Assembly (NCBI GenBank): GCA_030848545.1
Contig: JAVDCA010000024.1
Span: 1-64,000, forward strand
Direction of reading: 5' to 3'
Source of the DNA: Astrobacterium formosum
Lineage (GTDB): Bacteria; Pseudomonadota; Alphaproteobacteria; Rhizobiales; Xanthobacteraceae
Length of the DNA: 64,000 nucleotides
Below the pieces are notes generated by a model that searched no databases, had not been told where the DNA came from, and was given only the letters and a program-made list of their open reading frames with translations. The position numbers and the translations under genes are program-made. Below, piece after piece: positions 1 through 8,585 of this stretch (its first letter is position 1; each line of letters starts with the position of its first letter).

Positions 1-1
1 C

Positions 2-91
2 CGCTGGAACGATGCCGACCAGAAGCGGCGCTATCCGGGCGACCGTGGGCTGGAGTTCGTCGGCGTCAAGGTCTCGGAGAGCTGGTCGTGA
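2..91 (+). CDS. Phage virion protein, C-terminal fragment
   Basis: Only the last 29 codons of this gene lie in the window, ending at TGA 89-91. The tail contains an N-D-A-D-Q stretch followed by Y-P-G-D-R-G-L-E-F-V. The stop overlaps the GTG start of the next gene at position 88, so the two are translationally coupled. Position just before a DUF6950-like gene and a J-like tail-tip gene suggests a tail-assembly or baseplate protein. This is inferred from gene order; the fragment is too short to assign a family. Confidence 0.55.
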   Translation, partial: RWNDADQKRRYPGDRGLEFVGVKVSESWS

Positions 92-486
92 GCAGGTCCG
101 AACAGCTGGCCGAATTCGTGGCGAGCCTGCGCGACAAGCCGGTCACGTGGGGCGTCGACGATTGTTGCTCATGGGTGCGGGCGTGGATCGCGCGCGCGGC
201 TCATATGGACGTCGCGGTGCCCGCCTACGCGTCGCGCCGGGACGCGCAGGCGATCATCGTGGGCGCCGGCGGCCTGCCGGCGCTGTGGAGCGATCTCGCT
301 TTTCGTCACGGCCTGGCGCCGACCGGCGCCCCGGCGCTCGGCGATGTCGGCCTGGTCGAGATGAGCTTCGGCCCCGCCGGCGTGATCTTCGCGGCCGGCG
401 GAACCTGCTGTGTCCGTACGGATACCGGCGTCTCTTTCATGCAACCCCGTACATCCACGATCGTTGCCGCATGGGCCGTCCCGTGA
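88..486 (+). CDS. Phage tail-assembly protein, DUF6950-like
   Basis: This 132-residue protein has an early D-D-C-C-S-W motif (about residues 27-32) and a G-D-V-G-L-V segment near residue 88. That is the pattern of the small NlpC/P60-like DUF6950 proteins encoded just before the tail-tip protein in many Rhizobiales prophages. In such modules the protein is thought to help assemble or process the tail tip. The GTG start at 88 overlaps the stop of the upstream gene, and its own stop overlaps the GTG of the next, so the three genes form one tightly packed tail operon. I see no clear catalytic His/Asp set, so enzymatic activity is not claimed. Confidence 0.7.
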   Translation: MSRSEQLAEFVASLRDKPVTWGVDDCCSWVRAWIARAAHMDVAVPAYASRRDAQAIIVGAGGLPALWSDLAFRHGLAPTGAPALGDVGLVEMSFGPAGVIFAAGGTCCVRTDTGVSFMQPRTSTIVAAWAVP

Positions 487-2579
487 AGACCGTCGCCATC
501 GCTATGTTGCTGTTGGCGGCGTTCACGGCCGCTGCCGCCGCTGATCCGATCTCGATCACTGCCGCCGTCGTGACGGCGCTCCTTCCAGCCACGAGCGCGA
601 CGCTCCTGACTATCGGGGCAACAACGATCACCATCGCCCAGGCGATCGCCACGGCCGTGGTTGTCGGCGGCTCGATCGCTCTGAGCTCGATCCTTTCGCC
701 GTCGGGGCAGAACGCGCCGTCGGTCAACCCGACCGACGCCAAGTCGACCTTCGAATCGGCCGAAGCGCCGGAGCTGCGCGCCGTCGGCCGCGTGCGCATC
801 GGCGGCCTGAAAATCTTCGGCGCCACCAATGGCGACAACCGTTGGCGGGTGATCGCCAATAGCCGCGGCCCCATCAGCGGCGACATCACCCACTATCTCG
901 GCGGGCGTGAAGTGCTGGTCGATCCGGACGGCACCGTGCAGTCGCCCCCCTGGGTGCATGCCGGCGTGTCCTGGGTGCAGATACACTCGAAGCCGGGCGA
1001 CGGCAGCGAGACCGCGTGGCCGCAGCTGATGTCTCAGTTCGCGAGCGTCTGGACTGCCGATCACCGCGTGCGCGGCATCGCCCAGACGCTCCTGCTCTAC
1101 ATCAGCCCGGGCCTGCAGAATGACCTGTTCCTCAAGCTCTATCAGAGCGGGCCGCCGGAATACGAGCGCGTGCAGAACGGCGAGCCGCTCTATGATCCGC
1201 GCACTACCGCGACCGTGTGGTCCGACAACGGCATCCTGGCCTGCCTGCACATCGCGCTCACCTTCGACGAGTTGAGCCTCGCCGATTTCGACATGCCGTT
1301 CGTCGCAGCCGAAGCCACCAAGGCCGATGCCCTGGTCGCCACACGGACCGGGACGGAAAAGCGGTCGCGGTTGTGGGGCATCTGGTCGAGCGAGACGCCG
1401 CGGGCGACCGTGCTCGCCGAGGCGCTGATGTCGGCCGGCGCCGAAATCGTGCCGCGCCCGGGAGACAAGCTCGGCATCCGCTTGGTGGACGACGATCCGG
1501 ACCCCGAGATCACGCTGCCGCTGAGACACATCATCGACATCAAGACCCGCTCCGGGCCGGAAGCGGTCGAGCGCCCCAATGTCTGCATCGTCAAGTACTA
1601 CAGCCCGGAACGCGAATTTTCGGTCACCGAGATCGACATGGCCGGCATCGGCTGGGCGAAGATCGACGACGAGGTCGATCGCTTCGGCACTAAGACCAAG
1701 ACCATCGAACTCAAGATGTGCCCGTCGGCCGCGCAGGCGCAGCGCATCGCGCGGCGCATCTTCGCTTTGGCGAGGAGCGACCAGGGTGTCGTCGTCACCA
1801 ACTGGGTCGGCGTCGCCGCCTGGGGGTGCCGCACCGCCGCCATCGAATTCCCAGATCTCGACCTGACGGCAACTTGTGCGATCTCGCCGCCGCGCATCGA
1901 CGACGGCGCCGGCACGGTCGAGATCCCGTTCGCGGTATTTCCAGGTCTGACGGCCTGGAACCCGGCCGTGGACGAGGCGGCGGCGCCGACCCCGACCCCG
2001 GACCTCGCCCTGTTCGGCGGCCTGCCTCAGCCGGCCGTGCCGTGGGGCGCCGGCGTGGTGCCGGGCAAGGTGCGGCTCGCCTATGTGCTGCCGACCGGTG
2101 CCACCATCGCCGAGGCGCAATACCGGGTCTATTCGGGTGCGACGCCGGGGTCGTGGACGTCCATGTCCGAGACCTCCTCTGCGGCCATCGGCACCCATGC
2201 GACGGCCGCCGGAACATTCGCCGGCGCCCATCTGGAATTCCGCGTGCGCGGCTTCGACGACGACGGCAACGGGTCAAATTTCTCGCCCTATCTCGATGTG
2301 CTGTTTGCCGCCCCCGATCCGGTTGCCCCGGCGGCGCCGGCGATCTCAAAGACTCCCATCGTCACCGAAGGCATCACCGGCTTTCGGATCGACATCATGG
2401 CGCCGGCCGACCTCAACGTCCACACGATCGTCGCGACCGGCCCGGGCGCGCCGGAGACACCCTATGTGGTCGAGCCCGGCCAGATGGTCGACATCACCCA
2501 TTATGGCACCGACGAATACGGCTGGACCGCGCAGGCCTTCAATGGCGCCGGCCTCGGCTCGGCGATCGTGACAACCTAA
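483..2579 (+). CDS. Phage tail-tip (J-like) host-specificity protein
   Basis: About 698 residues. The N-terminus is hydrophobic and signal-like, with a second hydrophobic stretch before residue 75. A conserved tail-tip region follows, containing V-G-R-V-R-I-G-G-L-K, a segment rich in W and P, and D-H-R-V-R-G-I-A. This resembles the central tail-tip proteins of siphophage-like Rhizobiales prophages, which sit at the distal tail end and contact the host. The last 230 residues or so look like fibronectin-type or Ig-like beta repeats separated by proline-rich linkers. GTG 483 is preferred because it overlaps the upstream stop by 4 nt; ATG 471 in the same frame is the alternative. Four genes follow in the same direction except one. 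Confidence 0.75.
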   Translation: MKTVAIAMLLLAAFTAAAAADPISITAAVVTALLPATSATLLTIGATTITIAQAIATAVVVGGSIALSSILSPSGQNAPSVNPTDAKSTFESAEAPELRAVGRVRIGGLKIFGATNGDNRWRVIANSRGPISGDITHYLGGREVLVDPDGTVQSPPWVHAGVSWVQIHSKPGDGSETAWPQLMSQFASVWTADHRVRGIAQTLLLYISPGLQNDLFLKLYQSGPPEYERVQNGEPLYDPRTTATVWSDNGILACLHIALTFDELSLADFDMPFVAAEATKADALVATRTGTEKRSRLWGIWSSETPRATVLAEALMSAGAEIVPRPGDKLGIRLVDDDPDPEITLPLRHIIDIKTRSGPEAVERPNVCIVKYYSPEREFSVTEIDMAGIGWAKIDDEVDRFGTKTKTIELKMCPSAAQAQRIARRIFALARSDQGVVVTNWVGVAAWGCRTAAIEFPDLDLTATCAISPPRIDDGAGTVEIPFAVFPGLTAWNPAVDEAAAPTPTPDLALFGGLPQPAVPWGAGVVPGKVRLAYVLPTGATIAEAQYRVYSGATPGSWTSMSETSSAAIGTHATAAGTFAGAHLEFRVRGFDDDGNGSNFSPYLDVLFAAPDPVAPAAPAISKTPIVTEGITGFRIDIMAPADLNVHTIVATGPGAPETPYVVEPGQMVDITHYGTDEYGWTAQAFNGAGLGSAIVTT

Positions 2580-2605
2580 AACGCCACCCACCGAAGGATA
2601 CGACG

Positions 2606-3529
2606 ATGACGCTCCCGCTCACGCGCCTGGCGCGCGACGTCTATTCGCCCGTGACGGCCGGCGGTGCCGATCGCGGCGCCGATATGGGCGAGGCGCAGGC
2701 CTATCACACGGAGATCGAGCGCATCATCGAACTCGCCATCGCTTCCGATCTTCTGGTCTACACAAGCAAGGCATCGCTCGACGCCGACCTGGCGCATGCG
2801 GCCCATACCGGCGCCGTGGTGATCGGGGACGCGACCTCCGCCAACAATGGCCTCTACATGAAGTCCGGCGCATCCGGCTCCGGATCCTGGACGCGGATCG
2901 CCGACGTTCCCGGTTATCCATTCCAGGTCGCCGTCAATGCCGGTGGCGGCACCGCCAACGCGATCGTCGCCACGACGCCGTTGCCGGTCACGAGCGAGCA
3001 GCTCATCGCGCTTCCGATCGCCGTCACGACGACGTCGGCGTTCGTATCGGTCGCGTTGAACGGCGGAGCGGCACTGTCGATCAAGACCGCGAGCGGCAAC
3101 AACCCCGTGTCGGGCGGCCTGATCGCCGGAATGGTGGTGGTCGGCTTCAAATCGGGCTCGACGTTCCGCCTCCTCACCGATCAGGCGACGGCGGCGATCC
3201 AGGCCGAGATCGAGAACATCATCGCCAGCGCGACCGGCAGCACGACGCTCGTCGACGACGGCGAGATCACGCTGCCGGCGACGTCGGCGAACATCATCCT
3301 CAAGCCAGCGACGCCCTCGGCGCGCTTCGTCAACTTGCCACCTGACGCAATGACGCCGATCAGGGTCTGGGACGGGCTCGGCGACAGCGCCGGCGGTTGG
3401 GGCACTTACGCGCAAACCTTCAGGGTCTCCGGCGGGACGATCAACGGGCGATCGACATGGCCTGGGGAGACGGACTTCGGCTCCATCGTCTTTCAGCCCA
3501 CAGGCGACGGCAACTATCTCGCCGGCTGA
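2606..3529 (+). CDS. Phage tail fibre or tail-tip accessory protein
   Basis: A 307-residue protein starting at ATG 2606, 26 bases after the tail-tip gene. The N-terminal region (E-I-E-R-I-I-E-L-A) is helical. The middle holds a G-A-V-V-I-G-D segment like those that pair with head-binding or fibre shafts, and the rest is rich in T, S, A and G with short beta-like stretches. No enzymatic motif is visible. Position directly after the tail-tip protein and composition suggest a fibre or tip-decorating protein. The family was not recognised and the role is inferred. Confidence 0.6.
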   Translation: MTLPLTRLARDVYSPVTAGGADRGADMGEAQAYHTEIERIIELAIASDLLVYTSKASLDADLAHAAHTGAVVIGDATSANNGLYMKSGASGSGSWTRIADVPGYPFQVAVNAGGGTANAIVATTPLPVTSEQLIALPIAVTTTSAFVSVALNGGAALSIKTASGNNPVSGGLIAGMVVVGFKSGSTFRLLTDQATAAIQAEIENIIASATGSTTLVDDGEITLPATSANIILKPATPSARFVNLPPDAMTPIRVWDGLGDSAGGWGTYAQTFRVSGGTINGRSTWPGETDFGSIVFQPTGDGNYLAG

Positions 3530-3550
3530 CGCAAACCAGAGGGAAGCATC

Positions 3551-4981
3551 ATGCGACGTTTGAACAACGCGGCCTTGGCCGCGCTCGCTCTTGTCCTGTC
3601 AGCCGCGCCGGCGGCGCCGCAGTCCGGCGGCGTCGCGCCTGCGAACCGCGTCTATGCGTCGCCGCCTTCCGGCGGCGCCGGAAAGCCGTCATTCCGCGAC
3701 CTCGTCGGCGCTGATCTGCCGTTGCCGTTCAAGAGTGGCACGCGCTCCGGCAACACGTCGAAGTTCGTGACGACGACAGGCACGCTGACGTCATCCAATT
3801 GTGTCCGAATCGATGCCGACGGAAACTTCGTTGATGCCGGCGCCGGATGTGGCGGCGGCGACGGATCGTGGGGCAATGCGCGTGTTGCCATCACGTCGGC
3901 CTATACGGCCGGCTCGGGCGACTGCGGGTCGACCATCGCACTCGGCGGCGGCGCCTTCTACGCTTTGACGGTGAGCGCCGCGAGCGGCTACGAGTCGACC
4001 TGCGTTATGGTCGTCGCCAATGAGGATGCGGCGCGCGGCAAGAAGATTTCCGTCAACGGGCACGGCGACTTCATCCTGTGGCCGAAGCAGACACTCACGA
4101 TTTTCGCCAGCAACAATGCGTGGCTCGTGACGCCCCCGCAGCGATGGAAGCTGCCGGCGAACACCACCATCTACTTCGACAAAACCAACGGGGCCGACAC
4201 CAACGATTGCTTGGCGGCCGGCGCCGGCAACGCCTGCGAGACTCCACAGCGCGCCTGGGACATCGCGTCGAACGAAATCGATCTCAATGGCCGCAGCATA
4301 TTGCTGCAGTCGGCTTCCGGCCAGACCTATACGACGACCGGCTACTACCTGGTGCAGCTGAGTTCGGTGGTCGGCACAGGCCCGACCATTTCGGGCGGCG
4401 GAGGCGGCGCCGCGGAAATGATCGTATTCGACGGCGCCGGCTCGACGTTCAAAGGGAGCACTGGCGGTGATGCATTCGTCAGCCTGACGGGCGTCCTCAA
4501 CGTCCCGGTCAAGCTGCAGAACATGACGATCTCGCAAGGTCCGTCGTCTGCGCTCGGTGGCTGTGTCGGCGCCAATGTCCCTGGCTACATCCAGATCGGC
4601 ACCGGCGTCATATTCCATGACTGCGTCATCTCCATCTTCGCCGCGACGGGCGGGATCGTGCAGATCCTTGGTGATTTCACCAATCTGGCCGGAACGACGG
4701 TCAGCCAGCAGATGCTGTTCGATCAGCAGATCGGCGGCAATATTCAGGCCGCCGGCTATCCCATCACGGTGACGTTGACGGGCTCGCCGAACTGGTCGAT
4801 CGCCTCGACGGTGAGTTCGAACTTTGGGCTGATCTGGCTGCAGAACGTCACATTCTCCGGCGCCTCGACGGGTACGCGATATCTCGCCACCGACTTCGGC
4901 GTGATCATCACCGGCGGTGCCTGCGCCTCTCTGCCCGGCAATGCGCCCGGGTCCGCGCCGTCTCCCGGCTACTGCAACTGA
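3551..4981 (+). CDS. Secreted-type phage beta-helix / tail spike-like protein
   Basis: A 476-residue protein beginning with a clear Sec-type signal: a basic start (M-R-R-L-N-N), a hydrophobic core, and A-P-A-A-P before residue 25. The middle and C-terminal two thirds are very rich in G, T, S, N and V with repeated short hydrophobic strands, as expected of a right-handed parallel beta-helix found in tail spikes and pectin-lyase-fold proteins. Scattered cysteines near the end could form disulfides, which would be unusual for a virion protein assembled in the cytoplasm. It follows the tail genes by 21 bases with a GGAAG-like ribosome binding site. Fold is predicted by eye only. Confidence 0.55.
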   Translation: MRRLNNAALAALALVLSAAPAAPQSGGVAPANRVYASPPSGGAGKPSFRDLVGADLPLPFKSGTRSGNTSKFVTTTGTLTSSNCVRIDADGNFVDAGAGCGGGDGSWGNARVAITSAYTAGSGDCGSTIALGGGAFYALTVSAASGYESTCVMVVANEDAARGKKISVNGHGDFILWPKQTLTIFASNNAWLVTPPQRWKLPANTTIYFDKTNGADTNDCLAAGAGNACETPQRAWDIASNEIDLNGRSILLQSASGQTYTTTGYYLVQLSSVVGTGPTISGGGGGAAEMIVFDGAGSTFKGSTGGDAFVSLTGVLNVPVKLQNMTISQGPSSALGGCVGANVPGYIQIGTGVIFHDCVISIFAATGGIVQILGDFTNLAGTTVSQQMLFDQQIGGNIQAAGYPITVTLTGSPNWSIASTVSSNFGLIWLQNVTFSGASTGTRYLATDFGVIITGGACASLPGNAPGSAPSPGYCN

Positions 4982-4996
4982 GGAAGGAAAGAACCC

Positions 4997-5419
4997 ATGA
5001 ACCGAGTCCTGATCGCCGCACTTCTCGCCACGGCGGCATTGCAGGCGAGCGCCCAGCCGGCGCCGCCGTGCCCACCGCATATATGCGGCCGCTCCGCCAA
5101 TTATGCGACGAAGGCGGAGCCGATGGCTGTTCTGGTCAATGCCGCCCCGGGTGTCGTGGTTTATCTCGAGTCGATCAACGCGTCGTCGTCGCCGGCCTAT
5201 CTCAAGATCTTCGACAGCGTCCAGGTGCCGTCCTGCGCGGGCCAGCCGGCGGCGATAATCCCCATCCTGGCCGCAGCCGGCGGCGCGCCGGCATGGGCCA
5301 AGCGGCAAACGAGCATTGATCTCAAGGCCGGGGTGGCGTTCTGCATCGTGGGCGCCGTCGACGACGGAGACGTGTCCGCGCCTCCACCTGGCGTGGTGAT
5401 CAACCTGCGCTACAAATGA
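4997..5419 (+). CDS. Small signal-peptide protein in phage tail region
   Basis: A 140-residue protein with a Sec-type signal ending near A-S-A-Q (about residue 20). The mature part starts with a proline/cysteine-rich segment (C-P-P-H-I-C) and continues as a beta-rich domain with two more cysteines near residues 79 and 115. A GGAAGGAAAG ribosome binding site lies upstream of ATG 4997, 15 bases after the preceding stop. The mature region may be a small beta-sandwich. No family was recognised. Together with the preceding gene it could encode an exported, lysogeny-related or virion-decorating pair. Confidence 0.55.
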   Translation: MNRVLIAALLATAALQASAQPAPPCPPHICGRSANYATKAEPMAVLVNAAPGVVVYLESINASSSPAYLKIFDSVQVPSCAGQPAAIIPILAAAGGAPAWAKRQTSIDLKAGVAFCIVGAVDDGDVSAPPPGVVINLRYK

Positions 5420-5805
5420 AACCCGATCACCTGCAGCTTGAGCGGAGTGTGATCGTCCCACTCGGGGCCGAGAAAAGCTCCGCGTGGGATGCGCCAGCGG
5501 TCGCCGAAATGCAGGAAGCCGGCGCAGTGCCAATCGCACCCGCATTGCCAGCAGTGGGGTATCGGCTCGTCGTCGAAGTAGGGCGCCGGCTGCCGCCAGC
5601 GCATGAAACTCGCCGTCAGGAAAAGCGTGTCACCCACATGGGCGGTCACGGCCATGTCGCAGATGGGGTGCCCGTCCTCGCAGGTGATCGTCTCGCCGCG
5701 GGTGGCATAGACGTCGGGATGATGGTCGAAAAACGTGCGTTGCCCAATGGTCAGGCCGCGCGATCGATGAAACACGGCAGCCCCCTCAACCGTGAAATTC
5801 AGCAT
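5410..5805 (-). CDS. Cysteine-rich hypothetical phage protein, opposite strand
   Basis: A 131-residue protein read against the direction of the tail and lysis genes, overlapping the end of the previous gene by 10 bases. It contains two cysteine clusters, C-E-D-G-H-P-I-C and C-W-Q-C-G-C-D-W-H-C, that look able to bind zinc or form disulfides. A W-R-Q-P-A-P segment and an L-H-F-G-D-R-W-R-I-P motif give it the look of a constrained protein rather than a chance ORF. It is isolated on the minus strand within the late region, as phage moron genes often are. Function unknown. Confidence 0.6.
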   Translation of the reverse strand: MLNFTVEGAAVFHRSRGLTIGQRTFFDHHPDVYATRGETITCEDGHPICDMAVTAHVGDTLFLTASFMRWRQPAPYFDDEPIPHCWQCGCDWHCAGFLHFGDRWRIPRGAFLGPEWDDHTPLKLQVIGFHL

Positions 5806-5961
5806 CCGATGGTACCGGCCGTACTCGTGCGTGTAAATCGGCCGAAAACACGCAATGCGGATGTTGAAATGCGCCGCGCTTCAGCGGCGCTCGACGATCG
5901 TTGCCGGGCCTAGCCCATCCAAACCAGACCCCTCACCAGACCTGACCCCGGAGCTCTCGAC

Positions 5962-7422
5962 ATGTCTTTCGAGCCGGTCGCCGGCGTGCCGGCGCACCTT
6001 GCCGCCATACGCTCGATCGTCGGCCTCGAGGAATTCAAGGTCGGTGACAATCCGGCCGTGCTCGCGCTCGCCAGCGACATCGCCGCGGCCTTCCCGGACA
6101 TGCAGGCCTATTGCCGCTCCTACAAGAGCGACGCGACGGCGTGGTGCGGCCTGGCGGAGGCCTGGGCGGTGATGAAGGCCGGCATCCGTCCGCCCTACGG
6201 ACGAACCGACACTTCACGCTTTCTGTGGGCTGCGGCCTGGACCACCTGGGGCAGCGCGCTCGCCGAGCCGCGCCCCGGCGCCATCCTGATCTTCGACCAC
6301 CACGTCGCGACGCTCGACGAGATCGCCGCCGACGGCACCCTGATCGTCATCGGCGGCAATCAGTCGAGCCCGCAAGGCGGCGCCGTCACGCGCTCGCGCC
6401 GCCGCCGCAGCGAGGTGCTGGCGATGCGCTGGCCGCCGGCACCGGTGGTGCAAACCTCCCCGTCTTCTCCGTCTCCCGCACCCACGAGGTCCATCATGAA
6501 AGTCGATGGCGTCACCGCCACCATCTACGGCACGCCCCAGGACGGCCTGGCCGACAACGAACCCGCCTATGGTTGGGGCCAGGTGGCGCCCGGCTGGGCG
6601 GACCGGCCCGGCGTCGCGCTGCCGTGCCGGATCTCCGGCCCGCGCCCGACGCTCACGATCACCAATCCGGCCACCGGTCGCAGCGTGACCGCGCCGGTGA
6701 TCGATGTCGGCCCGTGGAACAAGACCGACGACTGGTATCTGACCGGCGCCCGCCCGCGGGTCGAGGCCCAATTCCTCGCCAAGACAACGGACGATTACGG
6801 CCGCATCCCCAAGAACGATGCCGGCATCGACTTGACGCCGGCCACGGCCGCGGCAATCGGGCTCGCCGGCAAAGGCAAGGTCGACGTCGAGATCCTCGCC
6901 GCCGATGCGCCGGCGCCGACATTGCCCGACGTCATCGCGCCGGCCGCCGCCGCGGCCGCCGACGTCGCCACCGTGCTCGCCCGCATGGAGGCCATGATGC
7001 TGTTCGCCCTCATCAAGGACGACCTGACGGCGGAGGAGCGCGCCAGCGCCCGCCAGGCGATGCTGGCGCGGGTGCTGGGGGCGGGGCGGACGATCACGCT
7101 CTCCGCCACCCCCGCCGCGCCGGCGGCGTCCGCAGCGCCGGCGGCGGCCACTCCCGCGGCGCCGGCCGCCTCGTCGGACAAGATGGTCACCGGCGCCTCG
7201 CTGATCGCCCTGATCCTGTCCGGTCTCGGCGTCGCCACCGGCACCATCGCGCCGCCGATCGGCGACGAGGCGACGGCGGCGAGCGTCGCCGCCGTGGTGG
7301 CGCCGCTGATCACGGCGGTCGCCGGCGGCACCGGCCTCGCCTCGCCGGTCGTCTCGTTCGGGGTGCGCTTCCTCGGCGCCCTGGCGCAGGCGATGACCGC
7401 CACCAAGGCGTCGAAGTCATGA
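5962..7422 (+). CDS. Modular endolysin: CHAP-like peptidase plus RlpA-like barrel and membrane tail
   Basis: A 486-residue protein. Residues 1-156 resemble the TIGR02594-type NlpC/P60-CHAP peptidases: Cys62 in A-T-A-W-C-G-L-A, His113/114 in F-D-H-H-V-A, and the closing G-G-N-Q-S motif. These would cut peptide bonds in peptidoglycan. A proline/serine linker leads to a second part starting near Met179, with a Y-G-W-G segment and the V-I-D-V-G-P-W-N motif of RlpA-like double-psi beta-barrels. The C-terminal third is Ala/Pro-rich and ends in hydrophobic stretches (from about residue 410) that may be holin-like or membrane-anchoring. It is the likely lysis enzyme of the prophage, and its stop overlaps the next gene by 4 nt. 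ATG 6496 could be an internal start. Confidence 0.7.
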   Translation: MSFEPVAGVPAHLAAIRSIVGLEEFKVGDNPAVLALASDIAAAFPDMQAYCRSYKSDATAWCGLAEAWAVMKAGIRPPYGRTDTSRFLWAAAWTTWGSALAEPRPGAILIFDHHVATLDEIAADGTLIVIGGNQSSPQGGAVTRSRRRRSEVLAMRWPPAPVVQTSPSSPSPAPTRSIMKVDGVTATIYGTPQDGLADNEPAYGWGQVAPGWADRPGVALPCRISGPRPTLTITNPATGRSVTAPVIDVGPWNKTDDWYLTGARPRVEAQFLAKTTDDYGRIPKNDAGIDLTPATAAAIGLAGKGKVDVEILAADAPAPTLPDVIAPAAAAAADVATVLARMEAMMLFALIKDDLTAEERASARQAMLARVLGAGRTITLSATPAAPAASAAPAAATPAAPAASSDKMVTGASLIALILSGLGVATGTIAPPIGDEATAASVAAVVAPLITAVAGGTGLASPVVSFGVRFLGALAQAMTATKASKS

Positions 7423-7862
7423 CCCGGCTCGGCCTCGCGGGCCTGGCGCTGTTGGCGGCGACGGCGGGCGCGCAGGCGGACACCTGGTCGTCGCTCAAGG
7501 CGTGGGCCGGGCGGGAATACTGCCGCCTCTATGCGTCGCGTTGCCGGCCCGTGCCGGCGCAGGCCGCCGCGCCGGCACCGAGCGCACCGGCGCCCAGCGC
7601 GCCGGCGCCGATGGCTCCGATCGCCGCAAGCCCGCCGGCGGTGGCCACGCCGCCGGTGCGGCCGGCCGCGAAACCCCGGCTGCCGGCCAAGCCGAAGCCC
7701 AAGGCGCGGCGCGACGACGGGCCCGACCTGCCGTGGCCGTGCTGGACCATCCGGCTCTACGCCGCCGGCAAGACGACGGCCGAGCTCGAGCATCTCGGCC
7801 ACGATCGCGGCGTCACCCTCACACCCAAGCAGCGGCGGCAGGCGCGGGCCTGCCTTCGCTGA
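7419..7862 (+). CDS. Exported proline-rich phage protein, possible lysis accessory
   Basis: A 147-residue protein starting at ATG 7419, which overlaps the endolysin stop (ATGA). A short signal-like N-terminus (M-T-R-L-G-L-A-G-L-A-L-L) is followed by an Ala/Pro-rich low-complexity region (about residues 45-95). A conserved-looking end contains P-W-P-C-W-T-I-R and a terminal Q-A-R-A-C-L-R. Two cysteines in the C-terminal domain and export could fit a spanin-like or periplasmic lysis accessory, but no lipobox is visible. Function is inferred from position only. Confidence 0.55.
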   Translation: MTRLGLAGLALLAATAGAQADTWSSLKAWAGREYCRLYASRCRPVPAQAAAPAPSAPAPSAPAPMAPIAASPPAVATPPVRPAAKPRLPAKPKPKARRDDGPDLPWPCWTIRLYAAGKTTAELEHLGHDRGVTLTPKQRRQARACLR

Positions 7863-7895
7863 TCATCACCCGCCCGCAAAAGAAGGACCGCACCC

Positions 7896-8210
7896 ATGTT
7901 GCTCAAGCGCCTGTTCGATCTCGTCCAGGATCTGCTCGTTCCCGACATCCCGGCGGAAACGCTCGACGCCCGGCTGGACAAACTCGCCGCCGCGGCGCCG
8001 GTCGACCTCGACGAGGATTCGTCCGTCGTCGATCTCCTCAAGGCGATCGGCAAGGAGTCGGACTTCAAGTCGCGCGCCCGCCTGGCCGGGCTCTACGGCA
8101 TCGAGGGCTACACCGGCACGGCCGAGCAGAACATCGAGATGCACCGGCTGCTGATCGCCGACCTCAAGAAGCGCCGCATCGCGCTGCCCGCCGCGCCCGG
8201 CGACGACTGA
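7896..8210 (+). CDS. DUF3597-like small protein
   Basis: A 104-residue protein whose second half matches the layout of DUF3597 proteins: S-S-V-V-D-L-L-K, a charged stretch, A-R-L-A-G-L-Y-G-I-E-G-Y-T-G, then N-I-E-M-H-R-L-L-I. The fold is a small helical domain of unknown function, often found in phage late regions and sometimes in LysM-containing proteins. It sits between lysis-type genes, with an AAAAGAAGGA ribosome binding site upstream of ATG 7896. Confidence 0.65.
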   Translation: MLLKRLFDLVQDLLVPDIPAETLDARLDKLAAAAPVDLDEDSSVVDLLKAIGKESDFKSRARLAGLYGIEGYTGTAEQNIEMHRLLIADLKKRRIALPAAPGDD

Positions 8211-8274
8211 TCGACGCGACACGACCCGCGCCCGGCCGGGCCCGCCGGGATTTCCGACCAAACAGAGGACAGCC

Positions 8275-8475
8275 ATGAAATCCTTCATGTCGAACTGGAA
8301 GACGACCGCCGGCGGCGCGCTCACCGTCGGGCTCGGCGTCGCGTCGTTGTTGGGCGTCAAGATCGCCGGCCAGGCGCCGGTCGACCCGCAGGTCGCCATC
8401 GGCCTGATCACCGGCGGCATGGCGCTCATCTTCGCGAAAGACGGCAACGTCACCGGCGGCAGCACGCGGCAGTGA
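8275..8475 (+). CDS. Small membrane protein, holin-like
   Basis: A 66-residue protein with two hydrophobic stretches (about residues 12-31 and 39-54) separated by a short polar loop, a basic N-terminus (M-K-S-F-M-S-N-W-K) and a polar end. Size, topology and position after the endolysin fit a holin or a small phage membrane protein. A GAGGACAG ribosome binding site precedes ATG 8275. Class II-like holins look like this, but the sequence is too short for a firm call. Confidence 0.6.
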   Translation: MKSFMSNWKTTAGGALTVGLGVASLLGVKIAGQAPVDPQVAIGLITGGMALIFAKDGNVTGGSTRQ

Positions 8476-8585
8476 CGCTGCGGCCCGGCCGGACCGCCGA
8501 ACCCGGCCGGGCCGGACGCGAGGATGGCGCGCGTCGCGATCGGGGATGCGTCATCGGGGATGCGGCACGCACGGGCGAGGGGAAG

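Noticed and set aside
306-2231. A 641-codon minus-strand reading over the tail-tip gene
   Set aside because: Shadow of the real plus-strand gene, with high Arg/Asp/Gly content and no recognisable motif.
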